The notes: generated by a model not told the origin, from the letters alone. A stretch of 64,000 nt of DNA from Clostridiales bacterium (GCA_012523185.1 JAAYIY010000001.1:32038-96037), one strand, 5' to 3'. Positions 1 through 7,842 are shown, counted from the stretch's first letter. A program made the numbers and translations.

Positions 1-59
1 CCAAAAGGCGGCAAAATACAATGACCTTTACAAATTATTAACCATCTCTTAATTATTTT

Positions 60-2444
60 TTATTGCCCGCGCAGTGAAATACCAAGCTTTTCAAGCGCTT
101 TTACAGAGCGCCGGACGGCGTCGTCCGCCTCCTCGTCCGTCATCGTTTTATCGGGTGAGCGCAAAACAAGATTGAAAGCGACGCTTTTCATGCCCTCGGG
201 GATTTGCGAACCCTCATACACGTCAAACAATGTCAGGGATTCGAGAACACCTCCGGCGGCGCTTGAAATCGCGCGTCTCAAAGTAAGAACGGGCAGGCTC
301 TTGTCGCAAACAAAAGCAAGGTCGCGCGTCGTCGCCGGGAATTTGGGCAGCTGCTTGTAAGACCTTGCAAGGTCGGCGTGCTTTTTCAAAGTGTTAAAAT
401 CGACGGAGCCGACATATGCTTTTGTGTCAATCTCATAATTGTCAAGAACATCTGGATGCACCTCTCCGAAAATGCCAAGCTCATCGCCGCCTGCCGTCAG
501 CTTTGCCGCCCTGCCGGGATGGAGGTATGCGCAGTCCGTCACAGCCTCCACGTCGCAGTCGCAAATCCCGAAGGAAAGTAAAAGCTCCTCTATGACGCCT
601 TTCAACGAGAAAAAGTCAAGCCCCTCGCCATACATCCCAAGCGACACCGTGATTTTTTCCTCCGGCAGCTCCTCGCCGTCTTTTGGTATATAGACAGTAG
701 AAAGCTCATAAAGCCTTGCCGCGGCGTTGCGGTTGTTAAAGTTGCGTGAAAGCACCTCAAGCATAGACGGGACGGAAGTGGTGCGCATGACGCTTGTATC
801 CTCGCCGAGAGGGTTTGATATGACGATTGATTTACGCAGCGGGCTGTCGGCGCCGAGCATTATCTTGTCATAGGATTTGGGGCTGATAAAAGAATAAGTC
901 ATAATTTCAGTAAGCCCCTGCGCAAGCAAAATGTCGCCCGCAAGCTTTTGAAGCTTTTGTGTGTCGTTCAGCGCGCCCGCCGTCGTGCTGATAATCGGGT
1001 GGCTTTTGATGTTTTCAAAGCCGTAAAAACGGGCAACCTCCTCCGCGATATCGGCTTTGTGTTCAACATCACCTCTGAAAGAGGGGACTGTTACAATTCC
1101 GTCTTGAACCTTGAAAGAGAGACGCTCAAGTATTTTTGCCTGCTCGTCGGCGGACATATCTATGCCGATGAAGCTGTTTGTCCAGTCAGGGTCAAATTGA
1201 ACAGTCGCCCGCGCGTCCGCCGTCTTGTCACAGTCAATAACACCGTTTACAACATCGCCGGCATCAAGCAGCTGAACAAGCTCAAGCGCGCGGTCAAGGC
1301 AGGCGCGGCAGCCCTTGGGGTCAAGCCCTTTTTCATATCTTGCCGACGCTTCTGTGCGCATTCCGAGTTTTTTTGAAGTTGAGCGGACGGACGGACCGTT
1401 AAAGCAAGCGGATTCAAAGACTATTGTCTGCGTGTCGTCCATAATTCCGCTGTATTCGCCGCCCATGACACCGGCGACAGCCACAGGCTTAACGGCGTCG
1501 GCAATGACAAGCATATCTTCGGACAAAGCCCTCTGCACACCGTCAAGAGTTGTTATCGTTTCGCCCTTCTTTGCCGTGCGGACAATTACAGAACCGCCCT
1601 CAAGGAAACGATAGTCAAATGCGTGCATCGGCTGACCGTATTCGAGCATGACAAAATTAGTGATGTCGACAATGTTGTTTATCGGGCGAACACCTCCGGC
1701 GCGCAGCCTTTCGCGCATCCAGCGCGGAGAGGGGGCTATGCGAACATTTTTAACGACGGCTCCGGCATATCTGTAGCACTTTTCGTTGTCAGAAATATCA
1801 ATGCTAAGGCAGTCCCCGACATCGCCCGCGCCTGCTTTTACACAAGGGGCGGGAACACAAAAAGGCATCTCCAACGCGGCGGCGGCTTCGCGGGCAAGTC
1901 CGATTACAGAAAGGCAGTCGGGGCGGTTCGGAGTTATTTCAAACTCAAAAACTGTGTCGTCAAGTCCTATGGCGCTTTTGATATCGGCGCCGGGCAGACG
2001 GTCACAGTCGCCGCCGAGGACAAAGACACCGTCGCTGACGGCATAGGGAAAATCGTGGGCTGTAAGCCCAAGCTCGCCGAGGGAACAAAACATACCGTCG
2101 CTTTCAACGCCCCTTAGCTTGCTCTTTTTTATTTTTTTACCCCCGGCTGTGACCGAACCGTCAAGCGCAACGGGAACAAAATCACCGGCCGAGAGGTTTT
2201 GCGCCCCCGTGACAATTTGGATGGGAGATTCACCGCCGACATCCGCCGAGCAAATGAAAAGATGGTCAGAATTCGGGTGGCGCTCAAGTGAAATAATCCG
2301 GGCGACGACAATTTTTTCAAGCTCATCTCCCTCGCGCCGGAAGCCCTCGACCTTTGAGCCGCTCATTGTCATAATTCCTGCAAATTTTTTGTCGGCTATA
2401 TCTGTCTTTAAAAAATCGTTAAGCCATTTTTTTGATAATAACAT
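60..2444 (-). CDS. pheT: Phenylalanine--tRNA ligase beta subunit
   Basis: PheT forms the (alpha-beta)2 phenylalanyl-tRNA synthetase with PheS; the beta chain binds tRNA-Phe and edits misacylated Tyr-tRNA. The 794-residue length is normal for the family. Visible in order are an N-terminal EMAP-like tRNA-binding domain (about residues 40-150, with VVARI and HPNSDHL), the B3/B4 editing and B5 region (MEFEITPNRPDCLS-type segment at about 170, GVRPINNIVDITNF at about 250), and a C-terminal ferredoxin-fold anticodon-binding domain starting near KFPATTRDLAF. The ATG follows an AAAGGTG ribosome site and lies 24 bp after pheS, so both are co-transcribed from the T-box leader. No terminator is seen between the stop codon and the window edge. 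Confidence 0.98.
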   Translation of the reverse strand: MLLSKKWLNDFLKTDIADKKFAGIMTMSGSKVEGFRREGDELEKIVVARIISLERHPNSDHLFICSADVGGESPIQIVTGAQNLSAGDFVPVALDGSVTAGGKKIKKSKLRGVESDGMFCSLGELGLTAHDFPYAVSDGVFVLGGDCDRLPGADIKSAIGLDDTVFEFEITPNRPDCLSVIGLAREAAAALEMPFCVPAPCVKAGAGDVGDCLSIDISDNEKCYRYAGAVVKNVRIAPSPRWMRERLRAGGVRPINNIVDITNFVMLEYGQPMHAFDYRFLEGGSVIVRTAKKGETITTLDGVQRALSEDMLVIADAVKPVAVAGVMGGEYSGIMDDTQTIVFESACFNGPSVRSTSKKLGMRTEASARYEKGLDPKGCRACLDRALELVQLLDAGDVVNGVIDCDKTADARATVQFDPDWTNSFIGIDMSADEQAKILERLSFKVQDGIVTVPSFRGDVEHKADIAEEVARFYGFENIKSHPIISTTAGALNDTQKLQKLAGDILLAQGLTEIMTYSFISPKSYDKIMLGADSPLRKSIVISNPLGEDTSVMRTTSVPSMLEVLSRNFNNRNAAARLYELSTVYIPKDGEELPEEKITVSLGMYGEGLDFFSLKGVIEELLLSFGICDCDVEAVTDCAYLHPGRAAKLTAGGDELGIFGEVHPDVLDNYEIDTKAYVGSVDFNTLKKHADLARSYKQLPKFPATTRDLAFVCDKSLPVLTLRRAISSAAGGVLESLTLFDVYEGSQIPEGMKSVAFNLVLRSPDKTMTDEEADDAVRRSVKALEKLGISLRGQ

Positions 2445-2468
2445 TTGACTTTACACCTTTCTGATAAC

Positions 2469-3488
2469 TTAAAATTGTGAAAGGAACCTGACGTCGTTTT
2501 CAAAAAGAAGACGCATATCATCAATCCGAAATCGGAATAGAGTTATCCTCTCAAGCCCCACACCAAAGGCGAAACCGCTGTATTCATCGGGGTTGATACC
2601 GCCGTTTTTAAGCACCTTTGGATGAACCATCCCGGCGCCAAGCACTTCAATCCAACCCTCATATTTACACATGGGACAGCCGCTGCCGCCGCACCGAAAA
2701 CAGGATACATCGACCTCACAGGACGGCTCGGTAAACGGGAAATGATGCGGGCGAAGCCTTATCTTTGTCCCGCCGCCGAAAATCCCTTTCGCGATTGCCT
2801 CAAGGCAAGCTTTCAGATCGCCCATTGTGATGCCTTTGTCCACAACGAGGCCTTCTATCTGATGAAAAAGAGGGGAGTGTGTCGCGTCGACCGAATCGGA
2901 ACGGTAAACCCTTCCTGGTGAGATGATGCGTATGGGCGGCTTGTTATTTTCCATGTATCGTATCTGAACGGGCGACGTCTGCGTTCTTAGCAGAACCTTG
3001 TCCGTTATATAAAATGTGTCTTGAGTGTCGCGCGCCGGATGACCCGGCGGTATATTCAGCGCTTCAAAGTTGTAATAGTCAAGCTCAACCTCCGGCCCGG
3101 ACGCAACGCTGAACCCCATGCCGATAAACAAATCTGTCACTTCGTCCAGAACAATCGAGATGGGATGCTTGTGCCCGATGGGAGAAGATTTACCGGGAAG
3201 CGTCACGTCAATCGCCTCGGAAACAAGGCGCTTTGACTTTTCTTTTTCCTTAAACTTTTTTTGGCGCGCGGCAATAAGCTCCTCTATGGTTGCGCGTATT
3301 TCGTTGGCAAGCTGACCGGCGGCGGGGCGCTCCTCCGGCGAAAGCCCTCCCATCTGCTTGAGGACGGCCGTCAACTCACCTTTTTTGCCGAGATATGATA
3401 TCCTTAAAGCTTCGAGATCGGGCAGGCTTGCCGCTTTCTTAATTTTTTCGGCGGCCGCGAGCCGCATTTGTTCAAGCTGCTGTTTCAT
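2469..3488 (-). CDS. pheS: Phenylalanine--tRNA ligase alpha subunit
   Basis: Catalytic subunit of phenylalanyl-tRNA synthetase: activates phenylalanine with ATP and charges tRNA-Phe. At 339 residues it matches the usual bacterial length. An N-terminal coiled-coil tRNA arm (about residues 1-85) precedes the class II core with motif 2 (FHQIEGLVVD) and motif 3 (GFAFGVGLERI). The start at MKQQLEQ fits the family, but no Shine-Dalgarno lies directly before this ATG. The strong AGGAGG is about 45 bp upstream and serves an in-frame 10-codon mini-ORF ending 6 nt before this start, so pheS is probably translated by reinitiation or through the intervening hairpin. Expression should respond to uncharged tRNA-Phe through the T-box. 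Confidence 0.98.
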   Translation of the reverse strand: MKQQLEQMRLAAAEKIKKAASLPDLEALRISYLGKKGELTAVLKQMGGLSPEERPAAGQLANEIRATIEELIAARQKKFKEKEKSKRLVSEAIDVTLPGKSSPIGHKHPISIVLDEVTDLFIGMGFSVASGPEVELDYYNFEALNIPPGHPARDTQDTFYITDKVLLRTQTSPVQIRYMENNKPPIRIISPGRVYRSDSVDATHSPLFHQIEGLVVDKGITMGDLKACLEAIAKGIFGGGTKIRLRPHHFPFTEPSCEVDVSCFRCGGSGCPMCKYEGWIEVLGAGMVHPKVLKNGGINPDEYSGFAFGVGLERITLFRFRIDDMRLLFENDVRFLSQF

Positions 3489-3494
3489 AAGATT

Positions 3495-3527
3495 TTACCG
3501 CATGATGAAACTGTGAGATTTCATCAT
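3495..3527 (-). CDS. Mini-ORF (10 codons) in frame with pheS
   Basis: A perfect Shine-Dalgarno (GAGGAGG, complement of 3534-3540) is followed by ATG-ATG and ten codons (MMKSHSFIMR) ending in TAA, 6 nt before the pheS ATG and in the same frame. The two start codons lie inside a perfect 10-bp inverted repeat (3501-3510 with 3519-3528, 8-nt loop). It could be a leader peptide coupling translation to pheS, or the relic of a longer pheS N-terminus cut by a stop codon. The single Phe codon argues against classic Phe-codon attenuation. That it is translated is inference. Confidence 0.4.
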   Translation of the reverse strand: MMKSHSFIMR

Positions 3528-3528
3528 G
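3501..3528 (-). promoter_or_regulatory. Perfect inverted repeat over the pheS translation start region
   Basis: Arms 3501-3510 and 3519-3528 are exact complements with an 8-nt loop. In the minus-strand mRNA the stem would bury the mini-ORF start codons and shorten the effective distance from the Shine-Dalgarno to the pheS ATG. There is no U-tract, so a translational rather than a termination role is inferred. Confidence 0.5.
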
Positions 3529-3649
3529 GCTTACCTCCTCTTGATATTTTAACGGCGCTTTTCGGGCGCCGCGGAACTTCATAAAAATGGCTGTGAAATC
3601 GGTGCCGTCTGTCGGCGCCGTTGCGGATTATTGGTGTCCGGCGGCCGAA

Positions 3650-3914
3650 AGGAATAAAAAAAATCGCCCCCGATGAGGGACGAAGAAGCTCTCTCCGCGG
3701 TACCACCCTGCATTCCCGCCGAAAAGGCGGGCGCTCTGCGCTCGATGGCGCACTTTGTCGTGTAACGGCGACTGCCCGTCGCGGCCTACTGTCGTTTCAG
3801 CCGCGCCGCTCCGGAGTGAACTTCGGCAAAATTAAGATATGGGCGCGCTTTCAGCCGCGGCACGCTTTCTCTGAATGTCCGTTTCTTTTGCTTACTCTCT
3901 CCATCATTGCGTTG
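3650..3914 (-). promoter_or_regulatory. T-box riboswitch (tRNA-Phe) upstream of pheST
   Basis: The minus-strand leader holds the T-box core AGGGTGGTACCGCG (complement of 3696-3709), preceded by a GC-rich stem III-type hairpin and, at the 5' end, a GATGGAGAGAGTAAG segment typical of stem I. Just downstream, TCGTCCC pairs with GGGGCGA followed by eight T residues (complement of about 3653-3683), which is the intrinsic terminator competing with the antiterminator. A UUC triplet at the complement of 3818-3820 is a reasonable Phe specifier codon. Known mechanism: uncharged tRNA binds the specifier and T-box bulge and allows read-through. The exact 5' end and specifier are inferred. Confidence 0.92.
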
Positions 3915-3920
3915 TCTGAT

Positions 3921-3949
3921 ACTATATCACGTTTTATCTTTAATTTCAA
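3921..3949 (-). promoter_or_regulatory. Sigma-A-type promoter of pheST T-box leader
   Basis: Minus strand: TTGAAA (complement of 3944-3949), 17-nt spacer, TATAGT (complement of 3921-3926). Transcription would begin near 3914, directly before T-box stem I. Confidence 0.8.
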
Positions 3950-3960
3950 GTAAGGTTTTA

Positions 3961-4345
3961 ACTTTTTCTTTGATTTTTTTGTTCGATATTTTTTCCTGAA
4001 TTTATGCACGATTTTCCTTGAGTATACGCATGACTTTTATATGAAATTTTCCTTGATTTTTTGCGCAGCGAACGAACCGGATCAAAAAGGCGGGTGTAAA
4101 GTTTTTTTATTTATGATATTAACGCCGTATTAAAAATAGTCAGGCGGGGCAGATGCATATATTTGCAGGCACGACAAATGTTTGCTTGTGTGAGGGATTT
4201 TAAAAAGAGAGAGAATTGTCGAAACAGCCCGCGGCGCCCGCTTTGATTTAATTTTCATTCAAAAAAATGTTACGGTGAATATTGAAATCTTTGCGGCAAA
4301 AGATAACAACATGAGAAAGCCAAAAAGGAGGTATAGCGGAACAAA
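3961..4345. other. 385-bp non-coding gap
   Basis: AT-rich stretch between the pheST promoter and the small protein at 4346. An ATTTTCCTTGA direct repeat occurs at about 4011 and 4046. No credible gene, RNA fold or clear promoter for the downstream gene was recognised. Confidence 0.5.
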
Positions 4346-4600
4346 ATGAAAAATGAAAACAAAAACAAAAATAAAGATAATCAACAGTGTCCGACGCCGA
4401 GCGCCGACGCGTTCCACGCACAGCCGAAAAATGTATATGAGCAGATAAACAAGTACGGGACATACGAGATACAGCCGACATCCGATTCGGGAAATGAATA
4501 TCCAGCGATTGCACAGGGAATGTCGCGAAAAAAAGAGAAAAAGCTGGAGAAAGAGCGCGAAAAGTGGATTAAAACAGGCTCCGAAAAATACACCAAGTAA
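4346..4600 (+). CDS. Small charged hypothetical protein
   Basis: 84 residues starting MKNENKNKNKDN and ending in a Lys/Glu-rich helix (RKKEKKLEKEREKW). No family was recognised. AAAGGAGG lies at about 4324-4331, but the spacing to this ATG is rather long (about 14 nt). The reading frame is uninterrupted and closes just before an inverted repeat. The middle is Tyr/Pro/Gln-rich (EQINKYGTYEIQPTSD). There is no signal peptide or membrane segment, so a soluble cytoplasmic or forespore protein is possible. Its N-terminal Asn/Lys repeat recalls the Asn-rich protein at 6008-6220 on the other strand. A real gene is likely; the function is unknown. Confidence 0.65.
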   Translation: MKNENKNKNKDNQQCPTPSADAFHAQPKNVYEQINKYGTYEIQPTSDSGNEYPAIAQGMSRKKEKKLEKEREKWIKTGSEKYTK

Positions 4601-4609
4601 AATCTCTTT

Positions 4610-4640
4610 AACGGCGGGAAAAACTGTCCCGCCGTTTGCC
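4610..4640 (+). terminator. Intrinsic terminator (weak U-tract)
   Basis: 10-bp stem AACGGCGGGA/TCCCGCCGTT at 4610-4619 and 4627-4636, followed by TGCCTGTTATT, which is only moderately T-rich. It lies just after the small protein gene. Confidence 0.55.
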
Positions 4641-4808
4641 TGTTATTGACAGAGAAGCGGAAGGATGATATCCTCTGTGAAGCGGCGGGGTTGTCAGCGT
4701 GAACATACGGACGCCGCGGTTGTGAACTGCCGCACCTTCTGATGCCGCAGTGAAAGGCGCTCCCGAATTGAATAATCTGACTTGTTTCTAAATTGAAAGG
4801 ACTTTAGG

Positions 4809-5843
4809 ATGAAGAAAATTGCTTTTTTTGACGCAAAGCCTTACGACAAGATTTATTTTGATAAGATGTCGGAAGATTATAACTTTGAATTAAAATATAT
4901 TGAGAGCAAGCTTAATGAACACAGCGCCGTCATGGCGGACGGGTGCGACGGCGTAATCGCGTTTGTAAACGACTCCGCTGATGAAAAAACCATCCACAGG
5001 CTTCACTCAATGGGCATAAATGTCCTTGCCATGAGAAGCGCGGGTTATAACAACGTGGATTTTAAATCAGCCTTTGGCAAAATACATGTTCTGCGGGTTC
5101 CCGCTTATTCGCCGTTTGCCGTCGCCGAACACGCGGCGGCGCTGCTGTTGACTCTCAACCGCAAAATACACCGCTCTTATAACAGAACGAGGGAGCATAA
5201 CTTTTCTCTTTCCGGGCTTATAGGGTTTGATTTGCACGGCAAGACTGTCGGGGTTGTCGGCACGGGCAAAATAGGAAGTGTGTTTATTAATATTTGCAGG
5301 GGCTTCGGCATGAAAATAATAGCGTATGACACCTTTCCCACGCCCGGCAGCGGCATAGAATATGTCCCGCTTGACGAGCTTTTTTCGAGGTCGGACATAA
5401 TATCTTTGCACTGCCCGCTGACAAAGGACACATGGCATTTAATTGACAAACGCGCCTTGTCTTTGATGAAAGACGGAGTTTATATCATCAATACGTCGCG
5501 CGGCGCGCTCATAGACGCCAATTCGCTGATTGACGCTATCAAGGAGCATAAAATCGGAGCTGTCGGGCTTGATGTTTATGAGGAGGAAACAGAAATTTTC
5601 TTTGAGGATTTTTCAGATGAGGTGCTTGAGGACGACACTTTGGCAAGGCTCTTGACCATGCCTAATGTAATTGTGACGGGGCATCAGGCATTTTTAACGG
5701 GGGAGGCACTTAACAATATCGCCCGCACAACCCTTGACAATCTAAAAGCTTATTTTGACGGTGCCGAATTGACAAATGAGATATGTTACAGGTGCATGAA
5801 ATTCGGAACCTGCAAACAGGCGCATCACGAGCGCTGTTTTTAG
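4809..5843 (+). CDS. D-2-hydroxyacid dehydrogenase (D-lactate dehydrogenase-like)
   Basis: NAD-dependent reduction of a 2-keto acid, most likely pyruvate to D-lactate in fermentation. It has 344 residues with the two-domain formate/glycerate dehydrogenase fold: RSAGYNNVD in the substrate domain, NAD-binding GTGKIG at about 151-156, and the catalytic Arg (NTSRGALID), Glu (DVYEEE) and His (TGHQAFLT) in order. The ATG follows AAAGGACTTTAGG. Odd feature: after the usual C-terminus there is a tail with four Cys (pattern C-x2-C-x5-C-x7-C) and two His, which could bind a metal or a redox partner. It stands alone between terminators. The D-lactate assignment is by family likeness; related 2-hydroxyacid substrates are not excluded. 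Confidence 0.9.
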   Translation: MKKIAFFDAKPYDKIYFDKMSEDYNFELKYIESKLNEHSAVMADGCDGVIAFVNDSADEKTIHRLHSMGINVLAMRSAGYNNVDFKSAFGKIHVLRVPAYSPFAVAEHAAALLLTLNRKIHRSYNRTREHNFSLSGLIGFDLHGKTVGVVGTGKIGSVFINICRGFGMKIIAYDTFPTPGSGIEYVPLDELFSRSDIISLHCPLTKDTWHLIDKRALSLMKDGVYIINTSRGALIDANSLIDAIKEHKIGAVGLDVYEEETEIFFEDFSDEVLEDDTLARLLTMPNVIVTGHQAFLTGEALNNIARTTLDNLKAYFDGAELTNEICYRCMKFGTCKQAHHERCF

Positions 5844-5863
5844 AAATAAAAAACAAAATATCG

Positions 5864-5914
5864 CCGCGCCAAAGCAGGAGTTTCATAAAAGCTTTGGCGC
5901 GGTGTATTTTTTTT
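5864..5914. terminator. Bidirectional intrinsic terminator
   Basis: 12-bp perfect stem CCGCGCCAAAGC (5864-5875) with its complement at 5891-5902, then TGTATTTTTTTTATT on the plus strand. The left flank is A-rich, giving a U-tract on the minus strand too. Confidence 0.85.
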
Positions 5915-5957
5915 ATTGTCGATAGATGCGCGGTTTGCCAAGGACTATTGTCGGATT

Positions 5958-5986
5958 AAAAGCCTCCGGCTGCTTTTTTTATTTTG
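5958..5986. terminator. Short terminator-like hairpin
   Basis: AAAAGC (5958-5963) pairs with GCTTTT (5972-5977) around a GC-rich centre, followed by Ts on the plus strand. It lies downstream of the minus-strand Asn-rich gene, so it may end that transcript as well. Confidence 0.5.
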
Positions 5987-6007
5987 GATTCACCGATTTC
6001 AGCGCAG

Positions 6008-6220
6008 TTAATTCTGTTCTTCGTTTTCATTTTCATTTTCAAATCGGTTTTCGTTGCGGTTTTCGGCTCTGTTTTTCTCTCTGTTCTCGCCTCGGTTTTC
6101 CTCTCGATTTTCCCCTCGGTTTTCGTTCCTGTTTTCGCCTCGGTTTTTGTTTCTGTTTTCGTTCTTATTTTCATTCCTGTTTTCGTTTTTCCTGTTGATG
6201 TTGTTAATATTGTTTTCCAC
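6008..6220 (-). CDS. Asn/Glu/Arg-rich repeat protein
   Basis: About 70 residues, beginning with GTG (VENNINNINRKNEN) behind AAAGGAG at an 8-nt spacing. A TTG start 18 nt further upstream is less likely because it overlaps the ribosome site. The body is a degenerate repeat of N-x-N-R/E-x-E units (GENRNENR, EENRGENRE), encoded by a roughly 12-bp repeating DNA unit of GAAAACMG type. Because the repeat avoids stops, other frames on both strands are open too; the ribosome site favours this one. There is no signal peptide; the product is predicted to be disordered and hydrophilic. No family was recognised. It is divergently oriented to the LysM-CAP gene. Confidence 0.5.
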   Translation of the reverse strand: MENNINNINRKNENRNENKNENRNKNRGENRNENRGENREENRGENREKNRAENRNENRFENENENEEQN

Positions 6221-6405
6221 TTTAAAAGCTCCTTTCAAGTTGGCTCAAACATATTATGTGCAAAAATATGTAATATACACATAAAAAGCATCGTGTTTTA
6301 AAATCTTAATCAACAACTTGGCACGTCAGATTAAAATTTGATTTGTTAAGCAATATTACCTTGAAAGATTTCAGCGTCAAAGCTAATACTTTATATTGAA
6401 AGAAG

Positions 6406-7029
6406 GTGAAAAAAATTAAAAAGGCATTTAAAAAGCTTACGGCCTTTATTGTTGTCTGCATTGCGGCCGCGCAGCTTGTCATTCCCGCGTCTGCCGCCGT
6501 TGCGCATAAAGTCGTAAGCGGTGACAGCATGTGGAAAATTGCTGTAAAATACCAAGTCGGATTAAGTGAAATTATACACTCGAATCCGCAGATAAAAAAC
6601 CCCGAGTTAATTTACCCGGGAGATGTGCTGACAATCCCGACAATAGACGCGTCAGTCGCGGGATATGAGGCTGAAGTAATTGAGCTTGTAAATGAAATAA
6701 GAGGGGAGTACGGACTAAGCCCGCTGAAAACAAACTGGCAGTTATCACGCGTGGCGCGCTACAAATCGCTTGATATGCATGACAGGAAATACTTCTCACA
6801 CACAAGCCCGACATACGGCACACCGTTTAAGATGATTAAAGATTTCGGGATTTCTTACAGGACAGCCGGGGAAAATATCGCCAAGGGATATAAAAATCCG
6901 CACGACGCCGTAAAGGGCTGGATGAATTCAAGCGGGCACAGAGCAAACATTTTAAATAAGGATTATACGCAGATTGGCGTCGGATATGTTCCTGACGGGA
7001 ATTACTGGACACAAATGTTTATCGGCTGA
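6406..7029 (+). CDS. Secreted LysM-CAP domain protein (SafA/YkwD-like)
   Basis: 207 residues: signal peptide (KKAFKKLTAFIVVC to PASAA, cleavage near residue 31), one LysM peptidoglycan-binding repeat (about 33-78, VVSGDSMWKIAVKY to YPGDVLTIP), then a CAP/SCP domain (about 86-207) with conserved YFSHTSP, AGENIA and SGHRANIL. Family knowledge: clostridial members attach to peptidoglycan or spore cortex; a biochemical role for the CAP part is unsettled. The GTG start listed here overlaps its own ribosome site (AGAAGGTGA); an ATT codon at 6415 has ideal spacing and may be the true start. Single-gene unit followed by a large inverted repeat. Confidence 0.9.
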   Translation: MKKIKKAFKKLTAFIVVCIAAAQLVIPASAAVAHKVVSGDSMWKIAVKYQVGLSEIIHSNPQIKNPELIYPGDVLTIPTIDASVAGYEAEVIELVNEIRGEYGLSPLKTNWQLSRVARYKSLDMHDRKYFSHTSPTYGTPFKMIKDFGISYRTAGENIAKGYKNPHDAVKGWMNSSGHRANILNKDYTQIGVGYVPDGNYWTQMFIG

Positions 7030-7055
7030 TTGATTGACGTGTTGCCTTAAATATA

Positions 7056-7164
7056 AAAAGACTGTATCAAACGCTGACCCGCGCGAAAGCGGCGCATCCG
7101 TTAAGGACGCGCCGTTTAACGCAAAAGGGTTGCGGCTTTAAAAAAGCGGCTGATACAGTCTTTT
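7056..7164. terminator. Large structured inverted repeat / terminator
   Basis: A 14-bp perfect inverted repeat AAAAGACTGTATCA (7056-7069) with its complement at 7151-7164 encloses smaller GC-rich hairpins. It ends in TTTT on either strand and lies between convergent genes, so it probably terminates both. The internal 80 nt is larger than usual for a terminator. Confidence 0.6.
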
Positions 7165-7201
7165 GTTTATAAAGCAAATGCTGTGATTTACGCCTTTGGA
7201 A

Positions 7202-7825
7202 TCATTTGATTGCTTCAAACATCTTTATCCACTCTTTGGAAATAAGCTCATGACCGGCGGGCGTGGGGTGGACTCCGTCGGAGAGCCAGCAGGAGGCGGG
7301 CGCGCGTTTCGCGGCTTTGTCAAAATGTTTTTGAAGCGGGATAAAACTAAGCTCATGTTTTTGAGCGACGCGCTTTGACGCCGCGGCCCGCTTTTCAACC
7401 TCCTGCCTGAAGATGCCGTAATCACCCTCGGTTGCAGACGCTTTCAGGACAAAAGGCTCAAGAATCATTATTTGAACGAGAGGTAAAGCGTCGAGAATTT
7501 CTTCAACGAGCATGGAATATATCATCTCAAACTTTGCGGCGTCCACTCCGTTTTCTCGTGAAAGCTCATGCCATACGTCGTTGACGCCTATCAGTATGCT
7601 GATGATATCGGGCTTTAAATTTATAAAGTCGGACTTTATTCTTGCGTATAAATCGACGATTCTGTCCCCGCTGACGCCTCTGTTTAAAAACAAATGCCCG
7701 CCCGGATAAGCAAAGCCCAGCTTGGAGGACACAAGCGCCGGATATCCGTTGCCGTTGTTTGTGTCGTTTTGTCTTGATCTTTCACAATCTGTTATTGAAT
7801 CGCCCTGAAACAAAATCACAGGCAT
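7202..7825 (-). CDS. SGNH/GDSL-family esterase
   Basis: About 207 residues with the SGNH hydrolase blocks: FQGDSITDC (block I, catalytic Ser), NRGVSGDR (block II Gly), GVNDVWHEL (block III Asn) and SDGVHPTPAGH (block V Asp/His). Intracellular members hydrolyse acyl or acetyl esters, often removing acetyl groups from sugars. No signal peptide is present, so it acts in the cytoplasm. The start chosen is the ATG before PVILFQGDS, because GAAGGGAG lies just upstream; an ATG eight codons earlier would overlap the previous gene. It forms a two-gene unit with the upstream gene. The substrate is unknown; intracellular carbohydrate de-acetylation is plausible. Confidence 0.88.
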   Translation of the reverse strand: MPVILFQGDSITDCERSRQNDTNNGNGYPALVSSKLGFAYPGGHLFLNRGVSGDRIVDLYARIKSDFINLKPDIISILIGVNDVWHELSRENGVDAAKFEMIYSMLVEEILDALPLVQIMILEPFVLKASATEGDYGIFRQEVEKRAAASKRVAQKHELSFIPLQKHFDKAAKRAPASCWLSDGVHPTPAGHELISKEWIKMFEAIK

Positions 7826-7842
7826 GGTGTTCTCCCTTCGCT

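Noticed and set aside
1..59. Gene or terminator downstream of pheT at the left edge
   Set aside because: 59 bp of AT-rich sequence with no hairpin or start codon in context.
6054..6301. Phe/Ser-rich open frames on the plus strand across the Asn-repeat gene
   Set aside because: They arise because the repeat lacks stop codons in every frame. None has a good ribosome site, and the minus strand does.
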